From Longilinea sp. (GTDB taxonomy: Bacteria; Chloroflexota; Anaerolineae; Anaerolineales; Anaerolineaceae): 38,415 nucleotides of DNA. The notes under the pieces were generated by a model. It was not told the origin of the DNA. It did not search any database and saw only the letters and a program-made list of their open reading frames with translations. Positions 1-8,566 of this stretch are shown here, one piece after another. How positions within the stretch are numbered: the stretch's first letter is position 1; each line of letters begins with the position of its first letter. The stretch lies in assembly GCA_026645875.1 (NCBI GenBank), contig JAPKMQ010000003.1, forward strand, positions 1 through 38,415. The letters are read 5' to 3'. Made by a program: the position numbers and the translations under genes.

Positions 1-68
1 GCGCTCAGGCGTGGCAGCGGCTCAATCGGCGTGGGTAGATGCGCAATTCGGAGACGCGGCAGCTTCAT
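1..68 (-). CDS. D-cysteine desulfhydrase / ACC deaminase-like protein, N-terminal fragment
   Basis: Only the first 22 codons lie in the window; the gene continues off the left edge. Reading leftwards from the ATG at 68, the peptide begins MKLPRLRIAHLPTPIEPLPR. The pattern of a basic start followed by LxTPxEPLPRLS is the typical N-terminus of the PLP-dependent family that holds D-cysteine desulfhydrase and 1-aminocyclopropane-1-carboxylate deaminase. Its ATG overlaps the TGA of the FemAB-like gene (ATGA), so it is the last visible member of that operon and probably translationally coupled. A purine-rich stretch with GGAAG lies just upstream. The family match rests on about 20 residues, so the substrate (D-cysteine or another beta-substituted amino acid) is unknown. 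The catalytic lysine is outside the window. Confidence 0.6.
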   Translation of the reverse strand, partial: MKLPRLRIAHLPTPIEPLPRLS

Positions 69-1177
69 AGCCCCACTTCCTGGCGCGTGCGCTTTTGACC
101 GCGGCGGCGCATCCAGCCCAGCAGTTTCGGCAGCAGGCGGGTGTAGAGGGCATACCAGTTTCGGCTTGCCGGATAATCCCAGGCACCCAGCGTGCGCATC
201 ACCTTTCCGCCCAATCCTTCTTTAAACCGGTAAACACCCCACATCGAATCGGTTTCATCAAACATTTCCGGTGCGCCCCACAGATCGTACGCCCGGCAGT
301 CCTTTTCTTTCGCCAGCCGCATGGCTTCCCATTGCAGCAGGTAATTGGGCATTTTCTCGCGGTGCTGGCTGCGCGACATACCATAGATGTACCAGGCGCG
401 CCCGGCAAACCAGAAGACGAACACCGCGGCCACCGCTTTGCCTTCCACCTCGGCGATCAACGGGCAGGCCATGCCAAGTTGCACGTATTGATTCCATACG
501 GATTCATAATAGGATTGCGGCCGGATGACAAACCCATCCCGCACCGACGTTTCGGCGTACATGCGGTAAAGATCGTTGTAATCGTCTTTGCCACCCCGCC
601 GCACCGTTACTCCCTTACGTTGCGCGAGGCGGAGGTTGTAGCGCGTCTTTTGCTTCATGCGCGCCAACCAGTCCTCTTCATTGCCCCTCAAATCGACCAT
701 CACCGTGTTGCGAAACTGGATTTGGTCGCCCGAAAAACGCCAGCCGCGTTCGGTCAGCTCGCGTTGCACGGCCGTGCCGACCGCATCCACCTCGTCCTCC
801 GGTGAGCCAGGCTCATTCCATCCCAGAACAACCTCCGGGTCCATTTTTAAAAACAGGGCGCGTTTCAACCTGGCATAATCCTCAAGGTCATCCAGCACGC
901 GCCTCCGCAGCGCGGCGTCGCTCCAATCCATCAGCGGCCCGCGCGGGATATACAGCACATTCAGGTGTGCCGAAAAACCTCCCAGGCGCAGTTCGCGCTG
1001 CAGGATCAGCGCCGCCGCGCAAATCCTGCCGGCGGCATCACGCCACAGGCGCGGTTCGGCCTTCCAACCTACCTGCGCCTTGATCTGCCCCCATTCCCAG
1101 GTTTGCAGCAGGTGCGCGTTCGGTAGGTGCGCGATCGACTGATTCCATTCGTCCGGCAGCCAGGATTCGCTCATCAT
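65..1177 (-). CDS. FemAB/FemX-like aminoacyltransferase (paralog 1)
   Basis: 370 residues, a usual length for bacterial FemAB-like proteins. The family consists of paired GNAT folds that move an amino acid from aminoacyl-tRNA onto a cell-wall precursor; related proteins sit in exopolysaccharide clusters. Visible features are an N-terminal HLLQTWEWG segment (residues 22-30), the MKQKTRYN block (174-181) and a C-terminal YxxGGKVMRTLGAWD block. A basic tail follows. The next gene upstream but one is a clear paralog sharing all three blocks. The start overlaps the Nudix stop (ATGA at 1177-1174), indicating coupling; the second codon is also ATG. No signal peptide or membrane segment is seen, so the protein is probably cytoplasmic. 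Which amino acid and acceptor are used cannot be read from sequence. Confidence 0.8.
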   Translation of the reverse strand: MMSESWLPDEWNQSIAHLPNAHLLQTWEWGQIKAQVGWKAEPRLWRDAAGRICAAALILQRELRLGGFSAHLNVLYIPRGPLMDWSDAALRRRVLDDLEDYARLKRALFLKMDPEVVLGWNEPGSPEDEVDAVGTAVQRELTERGWRFSGDQIQFRNTVMVDLRGNEEDWLARMKQKTRYNLRLAQRKGVTVRRGGKDDYNDLYRMYAETSVRDGFVIRPQSYYESVWNQYVQLGMACPLIAEVEGKAVAAVFVFWFAGRAWYIYGMSRSQHREKMPNYLLQWEAMRLAKEKDCRAYDLWGAPEMFDETDSMWGVYRFKEGLGGKVMRTLGAWDYPASRNWYALYTRLLPKLLGWMRRRGQKRTRQEVGL

Positions 1178-1689
1178 GTCTGCTCCAAACCCGGCGACGG
1201 GAATGAGCCAGTCTGCCAGGCCAGGATGGCGCGGTCGTGACCGGCGCCGGCCAATGGCCGTGGTATACCGTCCAGCGGGAAAAAGCCAGCCTGGTTGGTT
1301 TCCGGCTTGATTTCCAGCGAGCCATCCTTGATGCGGCAGGCATACACCAGCAAAAAGCCGTTCCCGCGCGGATCATCGTCTATAAAATAACCCTGCAACA
1401 AGCCCACCACGCTCATCCGCAGGCCGGTTTCTTCCAGCACCTCGCGCCGGGCTGCATCCACGGGGTCTTCATCGACTTCCACGTAGCCGGCCGGCAGGTA
1501 CCAGCAATCCTTCCAGGGTTCAATAGCGCGCCGGACCAGAAGCAGTCTGCCGTTTCTCTCAATCAGCCCAGCCGCACTCAGCTTTTGTTGCGGATAGAAA
1601 ATCCAGCCGCAGCGCGGGCAGGCTTCGCGGGCGCGTTCATCCCAGGTCAGCTTCATTTCGGCTCCGCATTGCAGGCAGAAATGTGCCAC
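1174..1689 (-). CDS. Nudix hydrolase with N-terminal zinc ribbon
   Basis: Hydrolase of nucleoside diphosphate-linked compounds. I place the start at the GTG at 1689-1687, preceded by a strong GGGAGGGG ribosome site seven bases away. That gives 171 residues and puts the zinc ribbon right at the N-terminus; the same frame can be extended to a TTG at 1719, which would overlap the upstream gene. Numbered from that TTG, four cysteines (15, 18, 34, 37; two CxxC pairs) form a NudC-like zinc ribbon. The full Nudix box, Gx5Ex7REVLEETGL, spans 78-100. The gene sits between two FemAB paralogs with overlapping ends. The substrate is unknown; a nucleotide sugar or NAD-type compound would suit the operon, but that is a guess. 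Confidence 0.85.
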   Translation of the reverse strand: MAHFCLQCGAEMKLTWDERAREACPRCGWIFYPQQKLSAAGLIERNGRLLLVRRAIEPWKDCWYLPAGYVEVDEDPVDAARREVLEETGLRMSVVGLLQGYFIDDDPRGNGFLLVYACRIKDGSLEIKPETNQAGFFPLDGIPRPLAGAGHDRAILAWQTGSFPSPGLEQT

Positions 1690-1693
1690 AGGC

Positions 1694-2680
1694 TCACCCC
1701 TCCCGGCTTCGCTTGACAACCCGCAAATACACCTGGTAGAGAAGCGGCTGGTAAACCCGATCCCAGGCGCGCACCGAACGCTTCAATCGTCCGCCGAAAC
1801 CCCGCTTGAAGCGGTAGACGCCCCACAATCCATCCGAGCGCTGCTCAAACTGGCTTTCCAGCGTTTCCTCGTCCTCGTCAGGAACACCCCACAGGTCGTA
1901 GGTTTTGCATCCGCGAACGGCGGCCCATCGCATGGCTTCCCATTGCAGCAGGTAAGTTGGCATGCGGTTGCGTTCTTCATCCGAGCTTGCGCCATACAGG
2001 TACCATGCGCGCTCTCCGGCTGCAAATGCCATAATGGCTGCCAACGGCCGGCCCTCATATTCAGCCTGCAGCAGGGCGACCTTTCCGGTAGCGGTAAATA
2101 GATCATAAACCCGCCGGTAATAGGCCAGCGTATGCACGCCAAAGCCATCCCGGCTTCCGGTGGTCATCATGAGTTGTTGAAAAGCGTCCAGATCATCGCT
2201 CTCGCGAATGACGACGTCCTTTTTTTGCGCCAACCGAATGTTATAGCGCGTCTTTTGCTTCATACGGGCCAGACAGTCCTCTTCGCTGCCCGTAAGATCG
2301 ATCAACACCGTCCGGCGCGGTTGAATCGCGGAGGATGGAATGAAGCCAGTCATTTTCGCGGCTATCTCCGCGTCCTCATCCTCCCAGGCGTCTGGTTCAA
2401 CCTTAAGCAAAATGGCCCGTTTCCGCCGGCACAGCGCATCCACTTCCGGCCACAATACCGACCAATCCTCGCCTACCGGCCCCTTGGGGATGTAGGCGAT
2501 GGTCAACCCAAGCGGCAGCCGCCGGAAAAGGATTTGCGCGCCGCATTCGCCAACCTGGATGCGCTCGGGAGTCCAATCGAAGGAGCTTTTCAGGTCGCCC
2601 CATTCGCCGGATTGCAGCAGATGAGCCTTAGGATTGCCAGCCAGGAATAAATCCCATTCGGTGCGGGTCAGCGTAGCCAT
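1694..2680 (-). CDS. FemAB/FemX-like aminoacyltransferase (paralog 2)
   Basis: 328 residues, paralogous to the protein encoded at 65-1177. Shared blocks are HLLQSGEWG (residues 20-28), YIPKGP near 63-68, MKQKTRYN (140-147) and LWGVYRFKRGFGG near the C-terminus. FemAB-like proteins transfer amino acids from charged tRNA to peptidoglycan or other surface precursors; the exact reaction here is unknown. The start ATG shares one base with the TGA of the upstream nucleotide-sugar dehydratase gene, so the two are likely coupled. There is no signal peptide. It lacks the longer C-terminal tail of paralog 1 and may have a different acceptor. Confidence 0.8.
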   Translation of the reverse strand: MATLTRTEWDLFLAGNPKAHLLQSGEWGDLKSSFDWTPERIQVGECGAQILFRRLPLGLTIAYIPKGPVGEDWSVLWPEVDALCRRKRAILLKVEPDAWEDEDAEIAAKMTGFIPSSAIQPRRTVLIDLTGSEEDCLARMKQKTRYNIRLAQKKDVVIRESDDLDAFQQLMMTTGSRDGFGVHTLAYYRRVYDLFTATGKVALLQAEYEGRPLAAIMAFAAGERAWYLYGASSDEERNRMPTYLLQWEAMRWAAVRGCKTYDLWGVPDEDEETLESQFEQRSDGLWGVYRFKRGFGGRLKRSVRAWDRVYQPLLYQVYLRVVKRSREG

Positions 2681-4563
2681 CAGTCAATTGCGGTCAACTC
2701 TGGAGGCGGCGTGCAGCGCACTTCGGATCCAGGAATTAGCTCATCCAACAGCCGGATGATCGATGATGCATCCCCCTCTTGAGCCAGGCGGCCAAGTTCA
2801 TTCACCGCGCGCCGCAATTCATCGCCGTGCAGTTCGTCGTGCACTTCCAGGTGGTAGATATCCGGGTGCGGTGTGGGTTGGAAGGAGCAGCCCTCGTCCC
2901 ACAAATCCTCGCTCAGCTTTTCGCCCGGGCGCACCCCGGTGAACACGATCTCGATATCCTTGCCTGGCACCAGTCCAGACAGGCGGATGAGGTCTTCGGC
3001 CAGATCGAGAATGCGCACCTGCTGCCCCATGTTCAGGACATACGTTTCGCCGCCGTGACCCAGGGTGGCAGATTGCAGCACCAGGTATACAGCCTCCGGG
3101 ATGGTCATAAAATACCGGCGCATATCCGGGTGGGTGATGGTAATGGGGCCACCGCGCGCAATTTGCCGCTTGAAAATCGGCACAACGCTGCCGCGGCTGC
3201 CCAGCACGTTGCCAAAACGGACCACCGAATAGGCCAGTCCGGAGCGCGCCGCCGCATCCAGGACAATCATCTCACCGATGCGCTTGGTGGCACCCATCAC
3301 GTTGACCGGCCGGATGGCTTTGTCGGTGGAAATCATCACCAGCCTTTCCACGCCGTGTGCCAGCGATAAATCCACCAAATTGCGTGTGCCCAGTATGTTG
3401 TTGGTGACCGCCTCTTCGACATTTTTCTCCATCATCGGCACGTGCTTGTGTGCCGCCGTGTGAAAGACGACCTGCGGTCGGTAACGCATCATCAGGTTTT
3501 CCATGCGCTCGCGGTCGCGCACATCACAAATCAACGGGCGCGCCAGCAGGCTGGGGAAGCTTTCCTGCAAATCCAGCAGCGCTTCAAAGATGCTGTTTTC
3601 TCCGTGCCCCAGCATCAACAACTCGGCAGGCCCCCAGCGGGCGATCTGACGGCAAAGTTCCCGGCCGATCGAGCCGCCCGCGCCGGTCACCAGCACAATC
3701 CGCCCGTTCAGGGCTTCGCCGATTTCCTCGTCGCGGATGCGCGCCGGGTCCCGTCGCAGCAAGTCAGTGATGTCCACATCGCGCAGGCGGCTGACGCTCA
3801 CCTTGCCGCCCAACAACTCATAAATTCCAGGCATTGTCCGGAACGGGATGCCCTTCAAGCGGCAAACATCCGCCACAGTGCGGATCACGCGGCCTGGCGC
3901 GCTGGGGATGGCGATGATGACTTCGTCAATGTGATGGTTGTCCAGCAAACGTGCCAGTTCGGTCAGCGTCCCCACAACCGGAATACCGTAAATTTGCTGG
4001 TGCTGTTTGGTTGGGTTGTCGTCCACAAACCCCACCGCCAGCAAATTCACCTGTGAGTTCTTCTGCAGTTCGCGGGCCACCAGCGCGCCTGCGTCGCCTG
4101 CGCCCACGATCAGCGCGCGCCGCGTTTTCGATTTGGAAATGCTTTGCGAAGCATTCTCCGCCAGGATGCGCATGGTAAAGCGCAGTCCGCCGCACAGGAT
4201 GATGGTTAATAGCCAGTCGATCGCCAGCGCTGACCGCGAAAGCCCGGCAAATACGCCCAGGCTGTGCAGACTGATCATCACCACCGACACCACCAGGGTG
4301 GCTGTGGTCACAGCCAGCACAATCAGTGTCATCTCGCGCACGCTGGCATACGACCACATGCGTCGGTACAGGCCAAAATAGGCAAAGAACAGCGGCTTGA
4401 CGATCAAGGAAACGCCAATCAGCCAATATACCGTCGGCAGATAGGTCAAGAAAGCTGGGCCCAACTCAAGTCGCAACGCATAACTGCCCATGGCGGCGGC
4501 GACGATCAGCAGCAGATCCCCCAGTAGGATGTAGCGATTGCGAATATTGGGTTTTGTCTTCAA
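2680..4563 (-). CDS. Membrane-bound nucleotide-sugar 4,6-dehydratase/epimerase (CapD/WbpM type)
   Basis: 627 residues, the usual length of the CapD/WbpM/PglF family, which converts UDP-GlcNAc-type sugars into 4-keto-6-deoxy intermediates for surface glycans. Four membrane segments occupy roughly residues 11-31, 42-62, 78-100 and 112-131. A first Rossmann-like domain starts with VGAGDAG (153-159). The catalytic extended-SDR domain starts with TGAGGSIG (293-300). The catalytic M423xxxK427 pair in the VMGATK motif replaces the ordinary YxxxK, as is normal for this family. It lies 3 bases from the end of the sugar-transferase gene and overlaps the downstream FemAB gene by one base. The exact sugar cannot be told from sequence. 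Confidence 0.9.
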   Translation of the reverse strand: MKTKPNIRNRYILLGDLLLIVAAAMGSYALRLELGPAFLTYLPTVYWLIGVSLIVKPLFFAYFGLYRRMWSYASVREMTLIVLAVTTATLVVSVVMISLHSLGVFAGLSRSALAIDWLLTIILCGGLRFTMRILAENASQSISKSKTRRALIVGAGDAGALVARELQKNSQVNLLAVGFVDDNPTKQHQQIYGIPVVGTLTELARLLDNHHIDEVIIAIPSAPGRVIRTVADVCRLKGIPFRTMPGIYELLGGKVSVSRLRDVDITDLLRRDPARIRDEEIGEALNGRIVLVTGAGGSIGRELCRQIARWGPAELLMLGHGENSIFEALLDLQESFPSLLARPLICDVRDRERMENLMMRYRPQVVFHTAAHKHVPMMEKNVEEAVTNNILGTRNLVDLSLAHGVERLVMISTDKAIRPVNVMGATKRIGEMIVLDAAARSGLAYSVVRFGNVLGSRGSVVPIFKRQIARGGPITITHPDMRRYFMTIPEAVYLVLQSATLGHGGETYVLNMGQQVRILDLAEDLIRLSGLVPGKDIEIVFTGVRPGEKLSEDLWDEGCSFQPTPHPDIYHLEVHDELHGDELRRAVNELGRLAQEGDASSIIRLLDELIPGSEVRCTPPPELTAID

Positions 4564-4566
4564 CCC

Positions 4567-5988
4567 TTACCGACCTTTCAGCCCAATTACCGTACTGACC
4601 GTGCGCACCAGGATGATCATATCCAATAGAAGATTGCGGTGCTTGATGTAATACAGGTCAAATTCCTGCTTAATCGTATTGGTGTCGATGTTCCAGGCGT
4701 AGCCAAAATTGACCTGCGCCCACCCGGTGAGACCGGGTTTGACAAACAGGCGCGCGCGGTAAAACGGGATCTCGTTTTGAAATTTCTCAATCAATTGCGG
4801 CCGCTCAGATCGGGGACCAACCAGGCTCATATCGCCGACCAGCACATTAAGGAATTGCGGCAACTCGTCCAGGTGGCTTCGCCGCAGGAACCGCCCGACC
4901 CCGGTCACGCGCTCGTCATTTTCAGAGGCGGGCCGGGCGCGGCCGTCTTTTTCGGCGTCTGTCACCATGGTGCGGAATTTATAAATCTTGTACGGTTTTC
5001 CATACAATCCCAAGCGTTCCTGGGAATAAAACAGCGGGAATCCACTATCCAGCAAGGTGGCCAGAGCAACAAAAGGCAAAACGAACAGCATGCCCAGACA
5101 ACCCACCAGTCCGCCCAGCAGGTCCAACAGCCGTTTTGCCAGATCATAAAAAGCATTGGCGTGCGCCTGATCCACAAAGGAACGCAGGATCCAATCGGAT
5201 TGCAGCAGGGAAATCGGCACGCGCCCCAATTGCTCTTCATAAACGCTGTTGAAGGTGGAAACTTCGATGCCCTGCTCGCGGGCTTTTAACAGGGCATGGA
5301 ACGTGACCGAATTCATTTCGCCAGAAATGGCAAAGATCAAATCAGAAATGTATTCGCGCTCGATGATCGCAAGCAAATCGCTGCCGCCGCCCATCACTTT
5401 GACGCCTTCCACTTCCTCGCCCAGTTTGGAGGGATCGTCGTCAATGAAACCGGCAACAAAAAATGGCGCAGGGTAAATCTGGCGAAGGTGCTGCAACAGG
5501 GTGCTGCCAGCCCGCCCGGCGCCCACGATGAGCACCCGGCGCATAAATTGCGGTGCGGTAAAGATGCGGATGTACAACATGCGCCAGGCAGTGGTCAGCA
5601 CGGATGCCGCCAGCACAAAACCGGCTACGCCGCGGCGCGGCAACGGATCCTTGGCGACAAAGAAAAACAGCAGGTACACGATCATGCCTAAGCCAGCCGC
5701 AAGAGCGATCCCCCGCAGGGTGTCGCTTCGGTTGTTGGCACGGCGCACATCGTAAAGCTCGATCAACAAAATGATCCATATGATCGGAAGCAAAACAAAC
5801 CAGGTGGGTACGCGTTGATCCAGGAATTCCCAGGAAAAATTTAGCCAGGCATCCCCCTGCGCCCAAAAATACAACGCAATCACCAGCGCGATGATCGTTA
5901 CCAGCGCATCGCCGATGACCAGCAGCACACGCCGTTCACCGGCGCGCATGCGCCAGAGTGATTTCTGAGGAGGTTGCTTAGCGACCAT
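4567..5988 (-). CDS. Polyprenyl-phosphate sugar phosphotransferase (WcaJ/WbaP family)
   Basis: 473 residues. Initiating enzyme of surface polysaccharide assembly: it transfers a sugar-1-phosphate from a nucleotide sugar to undecaprenyl phosphate at the inner membrane face. The N-terminal half has four hydrophobic segments (about 22-42, 62-79, 94-112, 120-140) and a CoA-binding-like domain with VGAGRAG (155-161). One more hydrophobic segment (about 287-312) precedes the catalytic domain. Catalytic-domain motifs are KFRTM (337-341), DELPQ (374-378), VGPRSERP (390-397) and KPGLTGWAQV (417-426). These are diagnostic for the family. It starts three bases after the glycosyltransferase stop. The usual first sugar is glucose or galactose phosphate, but specificity is not visible. 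Confidence 0.92.
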   Translation of the reverse strand: MVAKQPPQKSLWRMRAGERRVLLVIGDALVTIIALVIALYFWAQGDAWLNFSWEFLDQRVPTWFVLLPIIWIILLIELYDVRRANNRSDTLRGIALAAGLGMIVYLLFFFVAKDPLPRRGVAGFVLAASVLTTAWRMLYIRIFTAPQFMRRVLIVGAGRAGSTLLQHLRQIYPAPFFVAGFIDDDPSKLGEEVEGVKVMGGGSDLLAIIEREYISDLIFAISGEMNSVTFHALLKAREQGIEVSTFNSVYEEQLGRVPISLLQSDWILRSFVDQAHANAFYDLAKRLLDLLGGLVGCLGMLFVLPFVALATLLDSGFPLFYSQERLGLYGKPYKIYKFRTMVTDAEKDGRARPASENDERVTGVGRFLRRSHLDELPQFLNVLVGDMSLVGPRSERPQLIEKFQNEIPFYRARLFVKPGLTGWAQVNFGYAWNIDTNTIKQEFDLYYIKHRNLLLDMIILVRTVSTVIGLKGR

Positions 5989-5991
5989 GGT

Positions 5992-6987
5992 TTATGATTC
6001 TACCGCCGATTTGATCAGGCTCCAAAGGAATCCCGTGCCCCAGGCCACGTGCATCACTACGATGGCCAGCGGGACGCCAATTATAAACCGAAGATCGCGT
6101 TTTTTGCGAGCCACCGGAATTGATCCAGCGGCCAGGATCATGAAATAAGTTCCCAATTCGAGCAGCAGCAGCCAGCGCGCCAATGGCAGGAATACGGCCG
6201 CGAGCATCAAAATTAGCAGGGATGCCGTAAAGACCGGGGGCAAAGCTTGCCGCCAGCGCAGCGTGGCCGGGTAGCGTTTCAGCATACGCAGTTTCCAGTA
6301 GCCGTAACGGAAATACTGCCTGGCCAGGCTGGACAGCGTGGAACGGGCAAAGTAGACGGAGCGGATGGCAGGGTCGAAATACACCTTGCCGCCTTGAAGT
6401 CGGATGCGGGTATTGAGTTCGTAATCCTCGTTCGACAGCAGCGTTGGGTCGTACCGGCCCACCCGGTTGAGCATTTCGGCAAAAAAGGAACCGAAGGGCA
6501 CCGTATCCACCAGGCCCGGCTGATCGGAATAGCGGTAACGCGCGTCGCCCACACCCAAAGGATGAGCAGCCGCCGCGGCAATGGCGCGCGCGGTAAATGT
6601 CGCCCCACCGGGTTGAATTTCCCACACGCCGCCAACATTGTCACCCAGGTGGTTTTGCAGGCCGCTGACACAGCGCTCAACGTAATCGCGCGCCGGCACC
6701 GAATGCGCATCCAGCCGCACGATGATCTCACCAGTGGCTGCATCCAGCGCAGCGTTAAGCCCGGATGGAATGCTGCGTTCGAGGTTCTCAACCAGGTGAA
6801 TCGCCATCTCAGGGTTTTCTCTTTGGAATTGGGCGACCACCTCGCGCGTGCGATCGGTTGAGCAGCCGTCGGCGATGACCACTTGAATATTGGCCCGCGG
6901 GTAGGTTTGATCATACAACGCATGCAACAGCAGCGCGATGGTGTTTTGCTCGTTATAACAAGGGATGATGATCGATACTTGCGTCAT
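5992..6987 (-). CDS. Glycosyltransferase family 2 (ExoA-like) with C-terminal membrane segments
   Basis: 331 residues. It begins with the GT2 nucleotide-sugar fold: SIIIPCYNE (residues 5-13), DGCSTDRT (40-47), a DxH metal site at D93-H95 and the acceptor-side NEDYELNTR stretch (186-194). Three hydrophobic helices follow at about 252-272, 274-293 and 301-321, as in succinoglycan ExoA-like enzymes that work on lipid-linked glycans at the membrane. It lies 20 bases downstream of RidA and 3 bases upstream of the sugar-transferase gene, so it belongs to the polysaccharide operon. Donor and linkage are unknown. Confidence 0.9.
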   Translation of the reverse strand: MTQVSIIIPCYNEQNTIALLLHALYDQTYPRANIQVVIADGCSTDRTREVVAQFQRENPEMAIHLVENLERSIPSGLNAALDAATGEIIVRLDAHSVPARDYVERCVSGLQNHLGDNVGGVWEIQPGGATFTARAIAAAAAHPLGVGDARYRYSDQPGLVDTVPFGSFFAEMLNRVGRYDPTLLSNEDYELNTRIRLQGGKVYFDPAIRSVYFARSTLSSLARQYFRYGYWKLRMLKRYPATLRWRQALPPVFTASLLILMLAAVFLPLARWLLLLELGTYFMILAAGSIPVARKKRDLRFIIGVPLAIVVMHVAWGTGFLWSLIKSAVES

Positions 6988-7007
6988 GACAGGCGCCAGG
7001 TAACCGA

Positions 7008-7415
7008 TTAATCCTCGGAGGGCAAATGGGCAACCGCTTCAATTTCAACCGCGCCGCCCTTGGGCAGCGCCGCGACCTGCACGGCCGACCGCGCCGGCGG
7101 ATTCTGCGTGAAGAACTCGCCATAGACGGCGTTCATGCGGGCAAAATCGTTGATGTCGCGCAGGAAAACCGTGGTTTTTACCACCAGGGCCAGGCTGGAG
7201 CCAGCCGCCTCAAGCACGTGGCTCAAATTGGTTAATGCCTGACGGGTCTCTGCTTCCACCCCGCCCTCCACAATGGCCCCCGAGACAGGGTCCAAACCCA
7301 ATTGGCCGGAAGTGAAGACAAACGGCCCGGCTTTGATCGCCACTGAATAGGGACCAATAGCCTTGGGGGCCTGGTCAGTGGTTACGACAGTTCGTTTTTC
7401 GCAGCAATGGCTCAT
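7008..7415 (-). CDS. ridA: RidA family enamine/imine deaminase
   Basis: 135 residues, standard for RidA, a trimeric enzyme that hydrolyses reactive enamine/imine intermediates released by PLP enzymes. The frame stays open upstream to 7601, but the ATG at 7415 is chosen because GGGGAGG lies eight bases before it and the protein then has family length. Seen are the GPYS motif (21-24), SGQLGLDP (36-43), the substrate-binding arginine R109 in NPPARSAVQ, and E124 near the end. A TACAAT box at 7455-7450 could drive it and the polysaccharide genes downstream. A D-cysteine desulfhydrase-like PLP enzyme at the far end of the operon would give RidA a plausible partner; this is inference. Confidence 0.9.
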   Translation of the reverse strand: MSHCCEKRTVVTTDQAPKAIGPYSVAIKAGPFVFTSGQLGLDPVSGAIVEGGVEAETRQALTNLSHVLEAAGSSLALVVKTTVFLRDINDFARMNAVYGEFFTQNPPARSAVQVAALPKGGAVEIEAVAHLPSED

Positions 7416-7449
7416 CAGTAATCCTCCCCGATTATCTTGCTTTATCCAG

Positions 7450-7455
7450 ATTGTA
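7450..7455 (-). promoter_or_regulatory. Candidate -10 box for the ridA-polysaccharide operon
   Basis: On the minus strand the hexamer reads TACAAT, about 35 bases upstream of the ridA ATG. No good -35 hexamer is visible at the standard distance. It lies just past the cydB terminator hairpin, where a new transcription start would be expected. Confidence 0.4.
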
Positions 7456-7495
7456 CGACAACTCACCCAATTCCGGGAATTTCGCCAGGCACGCA

Positions 7496-7522
7496 AAGGC
7501 GGGCAAAGTACCTGCCCGCCTT
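7496..7522 (-). terminator. Stem-loop terminator after cydB
   Basis: A perfect 10-base-pair stem (AAGGCGGGCA paired with TGCCCGCCTT) closes a 7-base loop. It begins 18 bases past the cydB stop codon. On the minus strand the stem ends in only three T residues, so it is a weak intrinsic terminator, but its place between cydB and ridA fits that role. Confidence 0.6.
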
Positions 7523-7540
7523 GAACCATACCAGATTGAA

Positions 7541-8557
7541 TCAGTAATGCAATTCCTGTGGATTGGATTTCACCCGTTTTCGAAATACCCAGTACGTCCA
7601 TCCCTGATAGGCGAGCACAATCGGCACAAAGATCAACGCAATCGTGCTCATCACCGACAGTGTGTAATCGCTCGAGGAGCTGTTGTAAATCGTCAAGCTG
7701 TAAGCCAGGTCGGTGCTGGACACCAGCACGCTCGGGAACAGGATGCGGAAGATGGTGATGACAGCCAGGGCAATGGAAGCTGCCATGAACACAAACGACC
7801 AGCCGTCACGCTTCTGGCGCAGGAACCAACCGGTCACCAAAAAGGCGATCACAGTAAAGATAGGTACCACGCCCGGATTCCAGCCCAGCCGGTTCACCAC
7901 ATCCGTGGTCAGGTAGAGCACCACCGTATAGACCAGCAGAGCCAGCATCAGCGGCACCCACAATTGATTGGCGATTTTGCGAGCAGGGGTCGAAATCTCA
8001 TCATGCGTCTTGAGCGTGAGGAAAATGGCTCCGTGCAAGGTAAAAGCCAGCACCGAAACTACGCCGCCCAACAGTGCGAAGGGGTTCAGCAGGTTCCAGA
8101 ACCCGCCGGTGTACATCATATTGGCATCGATCGGCACGCCCTTGACGAAATTGGTGAACGCCACGCCCCACAACAGTGCTGGGATCAGGCTCCCAAAGAA
8201 GATGCACCAGTCCCACAATGCCCTCCAGCGGGGATTGTCATCCTTGCCGCGGAATTCAAACGCCACGCCACGCACGATTAATGCAATCAGCATCAGGAAC
8301 AGCGGCAGATAGAAACCGCTGAACAGCGTGGCATACCACTGTGGGAATGCCGCGAAGGTAGCGCCGCCCGCGGTGAGCAACCAGACTTCGTTGCCATCCC
8401 AGTGCGGGCCGATGGTGTTGATCATCACCCGGCGCTTGAGATCGGTTCTGCCAAGGAACGGCAGCAAAATCCCAACGCCAAAGTCAAAGCCTTCCAGGAC
8501 GAAATAGCCAATGTACAGAACCGCGATCAAGATAAACCAGAGGACGTTTAATTCCAT
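7541..8557 (-). CDS. cydB: Cytochrome bd ubiquinol oxidase subunit II
   Basis: 338 residues, strongly hydrophobic with eight or nine membrane helices. Subunit II of the bd-type quinol oxidase, a high-affinity terminal oxidase in the cytoplasmic membrane. Family signatures are LEGFDFGVGILLPF near the N-terminus and GPHWDGNEVWLLTAGGATF (about residues 50-68), which holds the conserved W, D and E residues. The start has an ideal AGGAGG site six bases upstream, and the gene is 9 bases downstream of cydA. No cydX-like small subunit gene follows; the gap to ridA holds only a hairpin. Confidence 0.95.
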   Translation of the reverse strand: MELNVLWFILIAVLYIGYFVLEGFDFGVGILLPFLGRTDLKRRVMINTIGPHWDGNEVWLLTAGGATFAAFPQWYATLFSGFYLPLFLMLIALIVRGVAFEFRGKDDNPRWRALWDWCIFFGSLIPALLWGVAFTNFVKGVPIDANMMYTGGFWNLLNPFALLGGVVSVLAFTLHGAIFLTLKTHDEISTPARKIANQLWVPLMLALLVYTVVLYLTTDVVNRLGWNPGVVPIFTVIAFLVTGWFLRQKRDGWSFVFMAASIALAVITIFRILFPSVLVSSTDLAYSLTIYNSSSSDYTLSVMSTIALIFVPIVLAYQGWTYWVFRKRVKSNPQELHY

Positions 8558-8566
8558 TTTTTCCTC

